A stretch of DNA of 64,000 nucleotides from Pseudomonas viridiflava (GCF_003702045.1 NZ_RBTP01000069.1:283751-347750); one strand, 5' to 3'. Positions 17,617 through 27,199 are shown, counted from the first letter of the stretch. A program made the numbers and translations. Notes: a model not told the origin generated them from the sequence alone.

Positions 17617-19452
17617 ATGTGTGGAATCGTCGGCGCAGTCGCTGAACGTAATATCACGGCCATTTTGCTCGAAGGCCTGAAACGTCTTGAATACCGCGGC
17701 TATGACAGCGCAGGTGTGGCCGTTTTCAGCAACGAGGGCATTCTTGAGCGCCGTCGTCGTTCGGGCAAGGTCAGTGAACTTGAGCAGGCACTGGCAGGCG
17801 AGCCTCTGGTCGGCCGTCTTGGCATCGCCCACACCCGCTGGGCCACGCACGGTGCGCCCTGCGAGCGTAACGCCCACCCCCATTTCTCGGGCAACGAACT
17901 GGCCGTTGTTCACAACGGCATCATCGAGAACCACGAAGCCCTGCGTGAGGAGCTTAAAGCGCTGGGTTACGTGTTCTCGTCCGATACCGATACCGAAGTC
18001 ATCGTTCACCTGTTGCACCACAAGCTCAAGGACACGCCGGATTTGGCTGTTGCCTTGAAAGCTGCGGTCAAAGAACTGCACGGTGCCTATGGTCTGGCGG
18101 TGATTAGCGCTGCCCAACCGGATCGTCTGCTGGCGGCACGCAGTGGCAGCCCGTTGGTAATCGGCATGGGCCTGGGCGAGAATTTCCTCGCGTCCGACCA
18201 GCTTGCATTGCGTCAGGTCACTGACCGTTTCATGTATCTGGAAGAAGGCGACATTGCCGAGATTCGCCGCGACAGCGTACAGATCTGGACCGTGGACGGT
18301 CTGCCGGTCGAGCGTGAAGTCGTGCAATACCACGAAGGGGCCGAAGCCGCTGACAAGGGCGCGTATCGCCATTTCATGCTCAAGGAAATTCACGAGCAGC
18401 CCAAGGTCGTGCAGCGCACGCTGGAAGGACGTCTGGGTCAGCAGCAAGTGCTGGTTCACGCATTCGGTCCACAGGCTGCCGAACTGTTCGCCAAGGTGCG
18501 CAACGTGCAAATCGTGGCGTGCGGCACCAGCTATCACGCCGGCATGGTCGCGCGTTACTGGCTCGAAGGTCTGGCCGGGATCCCTTGCCAGGTCGAAGTC
18601 GCCAGTGAATTCCGTTACCGCAAGGTCGTGGTTCAGCCTGACACCCTGTTCGTCTCCATCTCCCAGTCCGGCGAAACCGCCGACACCCTGGCCGCTCTGC
18701 GTAACGCCAAAGAATTGGGCTTTCTGGCCAGCCTTGCGATCTGCAACGTGGGCATCAGCTCGCTGGTGCGCGAATCCGACCTGACTCTGCTCACCCAGGC
18801 CGGACCGGAAATCGGCGTGGCCTCCACCAAGGCCTTCACCACCCAGTTGGTCGCCTTGCTGCTGCTGACCCTTTCATTGGGCCAGGTCAAAGGCTCGCTG
18901 GAAGAGGGCGTCGAAGCGCAACTGGTCGACGAACTGCGCCGCCTGCCCACCCGTCTGGGTGAAGCCTTGGCGATGGACACCACCGTCGAGAAAGTTGCTG
19001 AGCTGTTCGCCGAGAAACACCACACCCTATTCCTCGGACGCGGCGCGCAATTCCCGGTCGCGATGGAAGGCGCGCTCAAGCTCAAGGAGATCTCTTACAT
19101 CCACGCCGAAGCCTACCCGGCCGGCGAACTCAAACACGGCCCGCTGGCGTTGGTCGACGCCGACATGCCGGTGGTCACCGTCGCGCCGAACAACGAACTG
19201 CTGGAAAAACTCAAATCCAACCTGCAGGAAGTCCGCGCGCGGGGCGGAGAACTGGTGGTGTTCGCCGACGAACAGGCCGGCATGAAAAACGGTGAAGGCA
19301 CCCACGTTGTGGCAATGCCGCACATCATCGACGCCTTGGCCCCGATTCTGTACACCATTCCGCTGCAGCTGCTCTCTTACTACGTGGCGGTGCTGAAAGG
19401 CACGGATGTGGACCAGCCGCGGAATCTGGCTAAGTCGGTAACGGTGGAATAG
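17617..19452 (+). CDS. glmS: glutamine--fructose-6-phosphate aminotransferase (isomerizing) GlmS
   Basis: First committed step of hexosamine synthesis: fructose-6-phosphate plus glutamine to glucosamine-6-phosphate. 611 residues. The N-terminal nucleophile Cys2 follows Met (MCGIVGAV); the glutaminase domain shows HTRWATHG and HNGIIENH. Two SIS isomerase domains follow (CGTSYHAG; SQSGETADTL), ending with the conserved DQPRNLAKSVTVE. Normal length. No glmS ribozyme is expected in Proteobacteria and none is seen; control is likely through glmR. The 3' end is the Tn7 target. Confidence 0.98.
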   Translation: MCGIVGAVAERNITAILLEGLKRLEYRGYDSAGVAVFSNEGILERRRRSGKVSELEQALAGEPLVGRLGIAHTRWATHGAPCERNAHPHFSGNELAVVHNGIIENHEALREELKALGYVFSSDTDTEVIVHLLHHKLKDTPDLAVALKAAVKELHGAYGLAVISAAQPDRLLAARSGSPLVIGMGLGENFLASDQLALRQVTDRFMYLEEGDIAEIRRDSVQIWTVDGLPVEREVVQYHEGAEAADKGAYRHFMLKEIHEQPKVVQRTLEGRLGQQQVLVHAFGPQAAELFAKVRNVQIVACGTSYHAGMVARYWLEGLAGIPCQVEVASEFRYRKVVVQPDTLFVSISQSGETADTLAALRNAKELGFLASLAICNVGISSLVRESDLTLLTQAGPEIGVASTKAFTTQLVALLLLTLSLGQVKGSLEEGVEAQLVDELRRLPTRLGEALAMDTTVEKVAELFAEKHHTLFLGRGAQFPVAMEGALKLKEISYIHAEAYPAGELKHGPLALVDADMPVVTVAPNNELLEKLKSNLQEVRARGGELVVFADEQAGMKNGEGTHVVAMPHIIDALAPILYTIPLQLLSYYVAVLKGTDVDQPRNLAKSVTVE

Positions 19453-19480
19453 TTATCCACAGGGCGGGATATAAATAATT
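19417..19480 (+). other. attTn7 region, unoccupied
   Basis: Tn7-family transposons recognise the last coding bases of glmS through TnsD and insert about 25 bases past the stop. The glmS 3' end is intact and no transposon end or target duplication is seen downstream. Boundaries are approximate and come from knowledge of Tn7, not a visible motif. An exact DnaA box (19453-19461) lies between the stop and the expected insertion point. Confidence 0.5.
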
Positions 19481-19689
19481 TTTGAGAGTTAAAACTGTCG
19501 CAGGTTTCTCCAAAAAAGATGCCCGCCCGTCACTTAAGCAGTCCTCTGTATTTTTCAAGATCCGTTCGCTTATCAGAGGGCTTGAAAATAACCGATTCTT
19601 ATGTGTGCCGCAGACTTCATTTGATTAAGGTCTGCGCCACTCATAATGGAAGTCGTTTAATCCGTGCCCAGCGATTGTAAGGAGATGGA

Positions 19690-20313
19690 ATGCTACGGAT
19701 ATTGGGCAAGGCCTCATCAATCAATGTTCGAAAAGTGCTCTGGACCTGCGCAGAACTGGAAGTCCCGTTCGAACAGCAGGACTGGGGCTCTGGTTTCAGG
19801 GAAACAAACACGTCTGAATTCAAGGCATTGAATCCCAATTCGATGGTTCCAGTCATTGAGGACGATGGCTTCGTTCTGTGGGAGTCGAACACGATCATCA
19901 GGTACTTGGCGAACCGTAGCGGCGCCCTGCATCTTTACCCGGCAGAGGCAATTGCTCGAGCCCGGGTAGATCAATGGATTGACTGGCAAGCCACTGACCT
20001 CAACAAATCCTGGGGCTACGCCTTTATGTCGCTGGTCAGGCACTGCCCGTCCCATCAAGATCATGAGGCGCTTGCTGCCGGATGTAGTGAATGGACCAGG
20101 CACATGGCGATCTTGGATCGACAACTCGATGCCACCGGTGCGTATGTAGGCGGTAGCGAGTTTTCGCTGGCAGACATTCCGATAGGTCTGTGAGTAAATC
20201 GCTGGTTTGAAACCCCGCTGACTCATTCGCAATTCCCGGCAGTAGATGCCTATTACAAACGACTGAGCGAGCGTTCCGGCTACCGCCTGCATGGCCGAAA
20301 CGGTACGCCGTGA
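19690..20313 (+). pseudogene. glutathione S-transferase family gene interrupted by an in-frame TGA
   Basis: The first 167 codons (19690-20190) encode a typical GST: thioredoxin-fold N-domain (MLRILGKASSINVRKVLW, with NPNSMVPVIEDD and the E-S-N-T-I motif) and most of the helical C-domain (FSLADIPIG). A TGA at 20191-20193 stops translation, yet the same frame continues for 39 sensible codons (VNRWFETPL...; YYKRLSER) to a second TGA at 20311. That tail is what GSTs normally have here, so one substitution, for example TCA or TGC to TGA, explains it. The product would lack the last 40 residues of about 207. No recoding element is apparent. Confidence 0.8.
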
Positions 20314-20592
20314 TTCCTATGCCTGTGCCCTTGAATATTGATTCAATCGTGGAGCCAGATCTCGTTGCTTGCCACTAAGAAGGCACGCGTTCTTCGGGCA
20401 AACACACGATCAGCTTAATGGGTGCGGCAGTTGCCTGCTCTAGCGTTGCATCCAGTGACGTTCAAAGAAGCATACAAAGCCCATAAACACTCATGATGGG
20501 TGCTACTCGATAGTTCGACTTCTCTACATCCAACAGCCGGATTTCGGGGGTTGAAATTGCCGGGCAGGGAATTCCGGATAGCAGAATTATGA

Positions 20593-21006
20593 TCAATAGA
20601 TCGCCCAGCACCCCGGCGTCAGAAGTTCGATCAGGTTTTTATCAGGATCGCGAAAGTAAATGCTAGACCCGCCCTTTGGCCATTCCGTGCGGCCTTCGAT
20701 GCAGACGCCAGCCTGCTCAAGGCGCTCGACCCAGGCGTCCATCTCCTTGGCGTCGATGGCGAAGCATACGTGTATATGTCCATGCGCGTCGTGAGGCGGG
20801 ATTTCTCCACCAGTCAGGTGCCTGGTTTCCAGCGAAGCGCCGCGCTTGAACAGCAGCAGCGTATTCAGGCCTCCTACGTTCAATGCGACCAGCACATCGC
20901 TTTCCAGCATGACCTCAAGGTCGAGTGTCTTGTAGTAAAAGTTTTTGGCCTCTGTAAGATCCTGCACATAGAGCGCTGTCTCAATGATCCTGTTGAGTCG
21001 TGGCAT
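20593..21006 (-). CDS. VOC (glyoxalase/bleomycin-resistance) superfamily protein
   Basis: Small metal-dependent fold used by dioxygenases, isomerases and antibiotic-binding proteins; the exact reaction is unknown. Start at 21006 (MPRLNRIIETALYV) because AAGGAGAG lies just upstream; the frame extends 27 codons further but into the divergent promoter. 137 residues with two beta-alpha-beta-beta-beta repeats; likely metal ligands are in the GHIHVCF and NLIELL segments. Divergent from the LysR gene, 55 bases apart, which suggests that regulator controls it. Confidence 0.85.
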   Translation of the reverse strand: MPRLNRIIETALYVQDLTEAKNFYYKTLDLEVMLESDVLVALNVGGLNTLLLFKRGASLETRHLTGGEIPPHDAHGHIHVCFAIDAKEMDAWVERLEQAGVCIEGRTEWPKGGSSIYFRDPDKNLIELLTPGCWAIY

Positions 21007-21035
21007 AGGCTGCTCTCCTTTTTTCGAAACAAAGA

Positions 21036-21049
21036 AACCCTTTAGGGTT
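21036..21049. promoter_or_regulatory. inverted repeat in the VOC/LysR divergent promoter
   Basis: AACCCT-TT-AGGGTT lies in the 55-base gap between the two divergent genes. LysR proteins bind dyads in such gaps, but this lacks the classic T-N11-A pattern, so the assignment is tentative. Confidence 0.35.
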
Positions 21050-21061
21050 AGAAGGCCATGG

Positions 21062-21985
21062 ATGGTGAGCGTCTCGCTGCGCAACATCGATTTGAATTTG
21101 CTGGTGGTGCTGGACGCCCTGCTGACCGAAAAGCACGTGACCCGAACCGGGGAGCGTTTGCACTTGAGCCAGCCTGCAGTCAGTCACTCGTTGAGTAAGC
21201 TGCGCAGCTTGCTCGACGATCCGATCCTGATTCGAAAAGGCAAAGAGGTGCACCTGAGTGCGCTCGCCCGCTCTATCCAGATGCCTGTGAAAGACGTGCT
21301 GAGCCGAATCGAAATCCTGTTCGGCAACTCCATTGCTTTCGATCCCGCCAGTTCGCAACGGACCTTCAATCTGGCGATGTCCGACTACGGGGCGGCCATC
21401 GTGTTGCCTGGATTGCTGATGCGCTTGAGAGAGCAGGCACCCAATATCACGGTGGTCGTCACCCCAGGCAGCCGTTCCCTCATGCTCGAAGAGGTCGCGC
21501 AGGGATCGATCGATCTTGCACTGGGTGTTTTCCCCAACCTGCCTGCCGACATTAATCAGGCCATGTTGTTCGAGGAAACCTTTTCGTGCCTGCTTGACCG
21601 CAACACGCTGCCCGCCAATGGCGTGCTCGACCTGGAGAGTTATCTGCTGCGTCCTCACATTTCCGTGTCCATAGACGGCAGCATCGGCGAGATCGACAAT
21701 CTGCTGCGAGTTCAAGGTTTGCATCGGCGCATCGCGGTCAGCGTGCCGCACTGGCGAACCGCCCCCCGGATGATCAGTCAGACGGACCTCATTCTGACCA
21801 TCGCCACGCGTGCGCTGGATGAGACCGAAATTGACGAAACGCTCGTCAAACTCAGACCGCCATTGGCGATACCGCCGTTTCCTTTCGTGCAGATCTGGCA
21901 CCCTCGCTTCAACGAGGACCCTGCTCATAAATGGTTACGCGGGCAGGTTGAACAGGTGGCGCTTCATCGCGAGCCCTCTGCCTGA
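21062..21985 (+). CDS. LysR-family transcriptional regulator
   Basis: 307 residues from the ATG at 21062 (MVSVSLRNIDLNLL). N-terminal winged HTH at about residues 10-68, with LTEKHVTRTGERLHLSQPAVSHSLSKLR and the wing DDPILIRKGKE typical of the NodD/NahR-like branch. C-terminal effector-binding domain of two alpha/beta subdomains. Ligand unknown. Divergent from the VOC gene; an inverted repeat lies between them. An upstream in-frame start at 20984 would overlap the VOC coding sequence and is not supported. Confidence 0.88.
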   Translation: MVSVSLRNIDLNLLVVLDALLTEKHVTRTGERLHLSQPAVSHSLSKLRSLLDDPILIRKGKEVHLSALARSIQMPVKDVLSRIEILFGNSIAFDPASSQRTFNLAMSDYGAAIVLPGLLMRLREQAPNITVVVTPGSRSLMLEEVAQGSIDLALGVFPNLPADINQAMLFEETFSCLLDRNTLPANGVLDLESYLLRPHISVSIDGSIGEIDNLLRVQGLHRRIAVSVPHWRTAPRMISQTDLILTIATRALDETEIDETLVKLRPPLAIPPFPFVQIWHPRFNEDPAHKWLRGQVEQVALHREPSA

Positions 21986-22236
21986 GCCGGACTTAACCGG
22001 CTGGCGCACAGCGATGACTGAGCTGTAGAGCCGACAGAGATTTAGAGCAAAAGCAGTCACTACGCTTATCAGTCAGGTCCCTCTTTTTTTCAGTGTCACT
22101 CAGCCGCAAGGGTACTGACCAATTCCTGTTTCTGATGCGTGGTATTCGTCATGCTTATGAAATAGCGACTTTGACGCGGCACGCCAAAGGAAGGCGTGAA
22201 GTATGGGCAGGTTTTGTATTACTCCTCTGCCACTCT

Positions 22237-23277
22237 TCACCCCCGCCTCATCATAAAAATAAAAAACAGCCCTCCCAACAACGCCGTCGATATCCCGATG
22301 GGCAAATCTTCAGGCGCGATCAGCGTGCGCGACACGACATCCACCCACACCATCAACAGCGCCCCCAATAGCGCCGAAACCGGCAGGAGCCGTCGATGTT
22401 CCGAGCCCACCAGGCGTCGGGCAATATGCGGGACCATCAGGCCGACGAAGCCGATGGAGCCGCACAGGGCGACGAGTACGCCGGTCATCAGTGAGGCGAT
22501 CAGGAAGACCAACAGGCGGACGTTGCGCACTTGCAGGCCCAGGCTCACGGCGGTCTGATCGCCGGCCATCAGGGCGTTCAAGGCACGGCCGAGTCCTTGC
22601 AGCAGAATCCAGCCTGCCAGTACGGTCACGAGGGGAACCGTCAACAGTTCCCAGCGCGCCAGGCCGAGGCCGCCCAGCATCCAGAACAGCACGGACGAAC
22701 TGGCTCGGTGGTCGCCCAGAAACAGCAGCAGGTTGGCGATGGCCATCATCACGAATGACACGGCGACACCGCTTAACAGCAGGCGTTGGCTGTCGAGGCG
22801 GCCATTGCGGCTGGACAGCCACAGCACCAGGACCAGGCTGGCCAGCGAGCCTGCGAATGCGGCCAGTGGCAAGGTCAGGATGCCGATGATTTCGCCGACG
22901 TGCATGACCACCATCACGGCGCCGAGCGTGGCGCCCGAGGTGGCTCCCAGTAGATGGGGATCGGCCAGCGGGTTGCGGGTGACGGCTTGCAGCACGCAGC
23001 CGATGAGTGCCAGACCCGCGCCCGCCAGAGCGCCCAGCACTACACGCGGTGTACGTATCAGCCAGACGATGGTTTCCTGCCCCACCGTCCATAGGTGCGG
23101 CGCATCACCGAGGCCCGCGAGTTTGAACGTCAGGATGTCCGTGACCTGTTGCAATGGCACAGCGGCTGCGCCGAACGAGACAGACACCAGGCACGACATC
23201 AGTAACAAGACCGTCAGCGCGATCAGCAAACCGGTGTAGCGGCTCCGCCGTTCCGTCAGCCACTGCGACAGGGTCAT
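22237..23277 (-). CDS. FecCD-family ABC transporter permease (candidate zinc-chelate importer)
   Basis: Inner-membrane permease of the BtuC/FecCD type. Start at 23277 (MTLSQWLTERRSRYTG), overlapping the stop of the binding-protein gene (ATGA). 346 residues with about ten helices. Family landmarks: RTPRVVLGALAGAGLALIG (TM2), GFVGLMVPHIARRLVG and LPIGISTALLGGLFF. Last gene of the leftward four-gene operon. The family imports iron siderophores, haem or cobalamin, but the promoter signal here argues for zinc control. Confidence 0.9.
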   Translation of the reverse strand: MTLSQWLTERRSRYTGLLIALTVLLLMSCLVSVSFGAAAVPLQQVTDILTFKLAGLGDAPHLWTVGQETIVWLIRTPRVVLGALAGAGLALIGCVLQAVTRNPLADPHLLGATSGATLGAVMVVMHVGEIIGILTLPLAAFAGSLASLVLVLWLSSRNGRLDSQRLLLSGVAVSFVMMAIANLLLFLGDHRASSSVLFWMLGGLGLARWELLTVPLVTVLAGWILLQGLGRALNALMAGDQTAVSLGLQVRNVRLLVFLIASLMTGVLVALCGSIGFVGLMVPHIARRLVGSEHRRLLPVSALLGALLMVWVDVVSRTLIAPEDLPIGISTALLGGLFFIFMMRRG

Positions 23278-24233
23278 CGCGTCACGCCATGAAAGGCCTT
23301 CGCCAGCGTCTCGATGGCTGTGACGTTGTCCAGTCCTGGCGTTACGGCAACGTATGGCAGTACGACGTAACGTTTGTGACGCACCGCATCGATGGATTGC
23401 AGGGCAGGATCGTTTTCCAGAAAGTGCTGCTTCTGGGCCGCGCTGACCTCGCCGTAATCGACGATCACGATGATCTCGGGATTGCTTTGCACCACCGATT
23501 CCCAGTTCACATGGGTCCAACTGGCGGCCACATCGCCCATCACATTGCGTCCGCCTGCTGCGCTGATCAGTGCTTGTGGAATGGCCAGGCGCCCGGCAGT
23601 CATGGGGCGGTCTTCGCCGCTGTCGTACAGGAACACTCGGGGAGACGGTGTGCCTGTCGCTTGCTGGCGAACCAGGTTAACCCGGCGCTGCATGTCGGCC
23701 ACCAACGCGTGTGCGCGGTCCTGCACGTCGAATATGCGGCCCAGATTGAGCAGGTCGTTGTAGACATCGTCCAGCGTCGCTTCGGCGCGAGGCATGATCT
23801 GGGCGCAGGATTCGGTCAACTCATAGGTCTGAATGCCCAGCGTTGCCAGGCTTTGCGGCGTGACGTCACCGCCGACCCGCATGCCATAGTTCCAGCCGGC
23901 GAAATAGAAGTCGGCGTTGGCGTTGAGCAGGTTTTCCACCGACGGGTATTTGCTGGCCAGTTCGGGCAGTGCCCCCAAGTCGCGCAACAGGGCGGGATCA
24001 GGCTTGTTCCATCCGGTGATGCCGCTGTAGCCGACCATGTGCGATTGCAGGCCCAAGGCGACCATCATCTGGGTGAGGTTGACGTCGTTGCTGACGGCAC
24101 GTTGAGGCGCAGCGTTGAATGTCACCGAACGGTCGCAGCTCTGCACGGTGACCGGGTAAGCCGTGGCTTGGGCTTGCACCATCGAGCTGGTCAGTAAGGC
24201 GGTCAGGGTCAGCCAAGTGAACAGAGGCTTCAT
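23274..24233 (-). CDS. periplasmic metal-chelate binding protein (FecB/BtuF type)
   Basis: 319 residues from ATG 24233: Sec signal peptide at residues 1-22 (cleavage near VQA-QA), then two lobes joined by a long helix, as in class III binding proteins. RPMTAGRLAIPQALISAAGG and NPEIIVIVDYGE are the usual landmarks. No His-rich loop of the ZnuA kind is present, so it should bind a chelate rather than free zinc. One base separates it from the ATPase gene and it overlaps the permease gene by four. Confidence 0.88.
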   Translation of the reverse strand: MKPLFTWLTLTALLTSSMVQAQATAYPVTVQSCDRSVTFNAAPQRAVSNDVNLTQMMVALGLQSHMVGYSGITGWNKPDPALLRDLGALPELASKYPSVENLLNANADFYFAGWNYGMRVGGDVTPQSLATLGIQTYELTESCAQIMPRAEATLDDVYNDLLNLGRIFDVQDRAHALVADMQRRVNLVRQQATGTPSPRVFLYDSGEDRPMTAGRLAIPQALISAAGGRNVMGDVAASWTHVNWESVVQSNPEIIVIVDYGEVSAAQKQHFLENDPALQSIDAVRHKRYVVLPYVAVTPGLDNVTAIETLAKAFHGVTR

Positions 24234-24234
24234 T

Positions 24235-25014
24235 TCAGGGAATCCAGGTGATGCGTGGGTAATCACGCAGAGGATGACAATCGACCAGCGCGTTGGCACC
24301 GAACACGCTGAGCAGCAGGTCTGGGGTCAGCACGTCCCAGGGTGTGCCTTGGGCAACAAGCCGGCCGTGATGCACGACGTACAGCCGGTCACAGAACGCC
24401 GACGCCAGGTTCAGGTCATGAATGCTGGCCAGCGTTGCTACGCCGAGCTGTTTGACCAGCCCCAGCAGTTCAAGCTGATGACGCGGGTCGAGGTGGTTGG
24501 TTGGCTCGTCCAGCACCATCAATTGCGGCTCCTGGACCAACGCCCGCGCCAGCAGGCAACGCTGTTTTTCACCGCCGGAGAGGGTGTCGAAGCGGTGCTG
24601 TTCGTAGCCTTCAAGCCCGACCGCTTTCAGCGCACGCTGTACGATGGCGCGGTCGTGGGGGCTGTCTGCCGCGAAAAAGCCCTGATGAGGCGCACGACCC
24701 ATAGCGGTGACATCCAGCAACGTCAGGCCGAACGCATCGGGAAACTCCTGAGCGACCACGGCGACATGCTGTGCGCACCAGCGCGGGCTGCGGCTCCAGA
24801 GGTCATGGTCGGTCAGCGTAACCTTGCCGCTGTGCGGACGGCTGTAGCGGAATGCGCAGCGCAGCAGGCTGGTCTTGCCGCTTCCGTTGGGGCCGATCAA
24901 ACCCACGAATTCGCCTGCGGCGATGTGCAGATCAATGTCCTTGAGGGCGAAATGCTCGTGGTCGCAAACCGAGGCCTGCTCCGGGGCCCATGCCAGTTTT
25001 TCCAGTGCGAGCAT
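24235..25014 (-). CDS. ABC transporter ATP-binding protein of the metal-chelate importer
   Basis: 259 residues from ATG 25014, which overlaps the receptor stop as TGATG. Walker A GPNGSGKTS near residue 44, signature LSGGEKQR, Walker B LMVLDEPTNHLD and the switch histidine in ASIHDLNLA are intact. The FecE/FepC-like C-terminus continues to TWIP. Second gene of the operon; the tight coupling implies stoichiometric expression with receptor and binding protein. Confidence 0.93.
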   Translation of the reverse strand: MLALEKLAWAPEQASVCDHEHFALKDIDLHIAAGEFVGLIGPNGSGKTSLLRCAFRYSRPHSGKVTLTDHDLWSRSPRWCAQHVAVVAQEFPDAFGLTLLDVTAMGRAPHQGFFAADSPHDRAIVQRALKAVGLEGYEQHRFDTLSGGEKQRCLLARALVQEPQLMVLDEPTNHLDPRHQLELLGLVKQLGVATLASIHDLNLASAFCDRLYVVHHGRLVAQGTPWDVLTPDLLLSVFGANALVDCHPLRDYPRITWIP

Positions 25015-27161
25015 CAGAAGCTCAGGTCCGCGGTGACGTACAACGAACGCGGCTCCCCGAGAATCCACTGCTGGCCTTCGTTGTACTGACTGGCCGCATA
25101 CAGACGGTCGAACAGATTGCGCACTTGCAGGCCTAGCGTGGTATTGCGCAGCGCTTTCCACGAGAGGCTGGCATCGGCCACGGTATAGGCGGGTATTTCA
25201 CGGGTGTTGGCGAGATCGGCATAACGGCTGTCGACATAGCGCAGCCCGCCGCCAACCTGCAGGGTGTTTCCTATTTGTTTGTCGAGCCAGAGGTTGGCGG
25301 TGCGCTTCGGCACATCGACCGGCGTATTGCCATCGCGCGACACGGCTACGCCCGAAACGCTCTGATTGAATTGATCGTAGTGGGCGCGCACGAATGCCGC
25401 GTTGGCGGTCAGTGCCCAGTCCTGCGGCAGTTGTAGCTTCAGGCTCGCTTCCAGTCCGTTGGAAGACTGCTGTCCGACCTGTTGGGTGAGGTCAGGATTG
25501 CCGGCATCGGTGGTGAGCAGCTTCTTCTTGACGATGTGGTAGGCGGCCAGCGTCCATTCCAGACGCTCATCCCACAGCGCCTGTTTGAAGCCGATTTCCG
25601 ATTGCCGAGCGGTGGCCAGATCGAATTGCTGCTGGCCCGGATTGAGCGAAATCAGACTGCCGACGCCGTCGGTGCTGGTCGAGTATTGCGCGTAAGTCGA
25701 ACTGTTCGGGGTCAGTGCGTAAACCAGTCCGACTTTCCAGTTATTGCCTATCAGGTCTTTTTCGGTTCGGCTGTCGTCACGCAAGGCGTTGCGCTCAATG
25801 TTCACGTAGTCACGCCGCATGCCGGTGATGATCGATAACTGATCGGTCAGCAGGGTGCGGTTTTCGCCGAAGACCGACAGTTGCCGCGTCGTGCTTTTGA
25901 ACAGTTCAGAGTAGGGCGACGCACTTTGGAAACGACCGGGGGCCGGGTTTTCGATATCAATCGGATCGCCAGCCGGATTCACGTCATCATAAGGCGAATT
26001 GTTGGTCAGCTTGAAGCGGATGCGGTTGACGTCCATGCCCAGCACGCTCTGACTTTCAAGGCCAGCCAGACTGTGCTTGAAGGTGAAGGTCTGACGATCG
26101 CCTACCTGTTCCTGATTGTGTTTGATGCTGAAGTAGCCGCTGCGCGACAGTTGCTGCGTGGCTGCATCCCAATTGTAGTTTTCCGCGTTCTGCCAGCGTC
26201 GGTGCGATGTCAGGTAATACAGCTCGTTGGATGACGTCACCTGATCGGAGATCTGCCAGTCGGTGGTCAGCCGCGTCCACTGATCGTCGTAGCGTTGTAC
26301 ATCATTCTGAATGTTGTAGTTCTTATCCCGCAGGCCCTCGTGGTAACGGCCATCAATTATCGGCACGCCGAAGTAATTCATCGGGCGCTGTTTGCCGCCG
26401 TCGTGGGCGAGGGTGTAGGACAGATTGTCACTGGCCTGCCAGCGCAATGCGCCACTGAAGAAGGTGCTGGCCGAATCTCCGCGATCTACCCAGCCGTTGC
26501 TGTCGAGCCGATTGAGGTTCAGGCGGTAGCTCAGCTGATCGGATAACGAGCCGCCGCTGTCGAGTGCTGCCTGACGGCTGTCGTAAGAGCCATAACCCAG
26601 ACGAAGATGGTTCTGGATATCGCCTTCAAAGGGCTTCTTGGGGATGACATTGACCACCGCGCCTGTCGCGCCTTCACCATAAAGCACCGACGCTGGGCCG
26701 CGTAGCACTTCAATGCGCTCGATAGCCCAGGTATCGACCGGCATCGTGACGGTGCCCATGGCGCTGTACATACGGCTGCCGTCATACAACTGCATCACCG
26801 ATCCCTGCCCGGTAAAACCGCGAGCAGACAATGCAGTGCCTCCGTCGCCTGGTGTGCCGATTGCCGTGATGCCTGTGCTGCGTGCCACGGCTCGCTGCAC
26901 ATTGGCGTCACCCCGGTTGCGCACGTCATCGCCGCTTATCGAACTTGTACTTGCAGGGGTCTGCAAAGCTGTCAATGGCAAGCGTGATCCTGCGCCGGTC
27001 AAAGCGTCTAGCGTCTCACCTTCCTGTGGGCTGGAGGGGGATCTGATCATGGACGGCGCGAGTTCTATCTGTTGCGCAGCGTGAGCACAAGCGGCGCTAC
27101 CACCCGCCAACAGACACAAGGTGGTGACGGTGCAACGGGAGCGTGAAGAGGGGCGAATCAT
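25014..27161 (-). CDS. TonB-dependent outer-membrane receptor
   Basis: 715 residues: signal peptide (about residues 1-28, ending AAHA-AQQ region), a plug domain at about residues 65-175 (RGFTGQGSVMQLYDG; IERIEVLRGPASVLYGEGATGAVVNVI) and a 22-strand barrel ending in Phe (YVTADLSF), as OMPs do. No N-terminal signalling domain for an anti-sigma factor. First gene of the operon receptor-ATPase-binding protein-permease. From memory, P. aeruginosa PA2911-PA2914 has the same order and is induced by zinc starvation. The promoter palindrome at 27200-27220 supports zinc control here. Substrate unproven. Confidence 0.9.
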   Translation of the reverse strand: MIRPSSRSRCTVTTLCLLAGGSAACAHAAQQIELAPSMIRSPSSPQEGETLDALTGAGSRLPLTALQTPASTSSISGDDVRNRGDANVQRAVARSTGITAIGTPGDGGTALSARGFTGQGSVMQLYDGSRMYSAMGTVTMPVDTWAIERIEVLRGPASVLYGEGATGAVVNVIPKKPFEGDIQNHLRLGYGSYDSRQAALDSGGSLSDQLSYRLNLNRLDSNGWVDRGDSASTFFSGALRWQASDNLSYTLAHDGGKQRPMNYFGVPIIDGRYHEGLRDKNYNIQNDVQRYDDQWTRLTTDWQISDQVTSSNELYYLTSHRRWQNAENYNWDAATQQLSRSGYFSIKHNQEQVGDRQTFTFKHSLAGLESQSVLGMDVNRIRFKLTNNSPYDDVNPAGDPIDIENPAPGRFQSASPYSELFKSTTRQLSVFGENRTLLTDQLSIITGMRRDYVNIERNALRDDSRTEKDLIGNNWKVGLVYALTPNSSTYAQYSTSTDGVGSLISLNPGQQQFDLATARQSEIGFKQALWDERLEWTLAAYHIVKKKLLTTDAGNPDLTQQVGQQSSNGLEASLKLQLPQDWALTANAAFVRAHYDQFNQSVSGVAVSRDGNTPVDVPKRTANLWLDKQIGNTLQVGGGLRYVDSRYADLANTREIPAYTVADASLSWKALRNTTLGLQVRNLFDRLYAASQYNEGQQWILGEPRSLYVTADLSF

Positions 27162-27199
27162 GGGCGTGGGGTCGCTCGGAAACTACGGCTGAGGGTTTA

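Noticed and set aside
19453..19689. GGGCGGG/CCCGCCC long-range pairing after glmS as terminator
   Set aside because: The arms are about 60 bases apart with no T-run after the second, so it is not a convincing intrinsic terminator.
20191..20193. TGA in the GST gene read as selenocysteine
   Set aside because: No SECIS-like hairpin was noticed right after it, and GSTs are not known selenoproteins; a nonsense mutation is simpler.
22237..27161. Simple labelling of the TonB/ABC operon as iron-siderophore uptake
   Set aside because: No Fur box was seen at the promoter and a Zur-like palindrome is present; the substrate was left open with zinc favoured.
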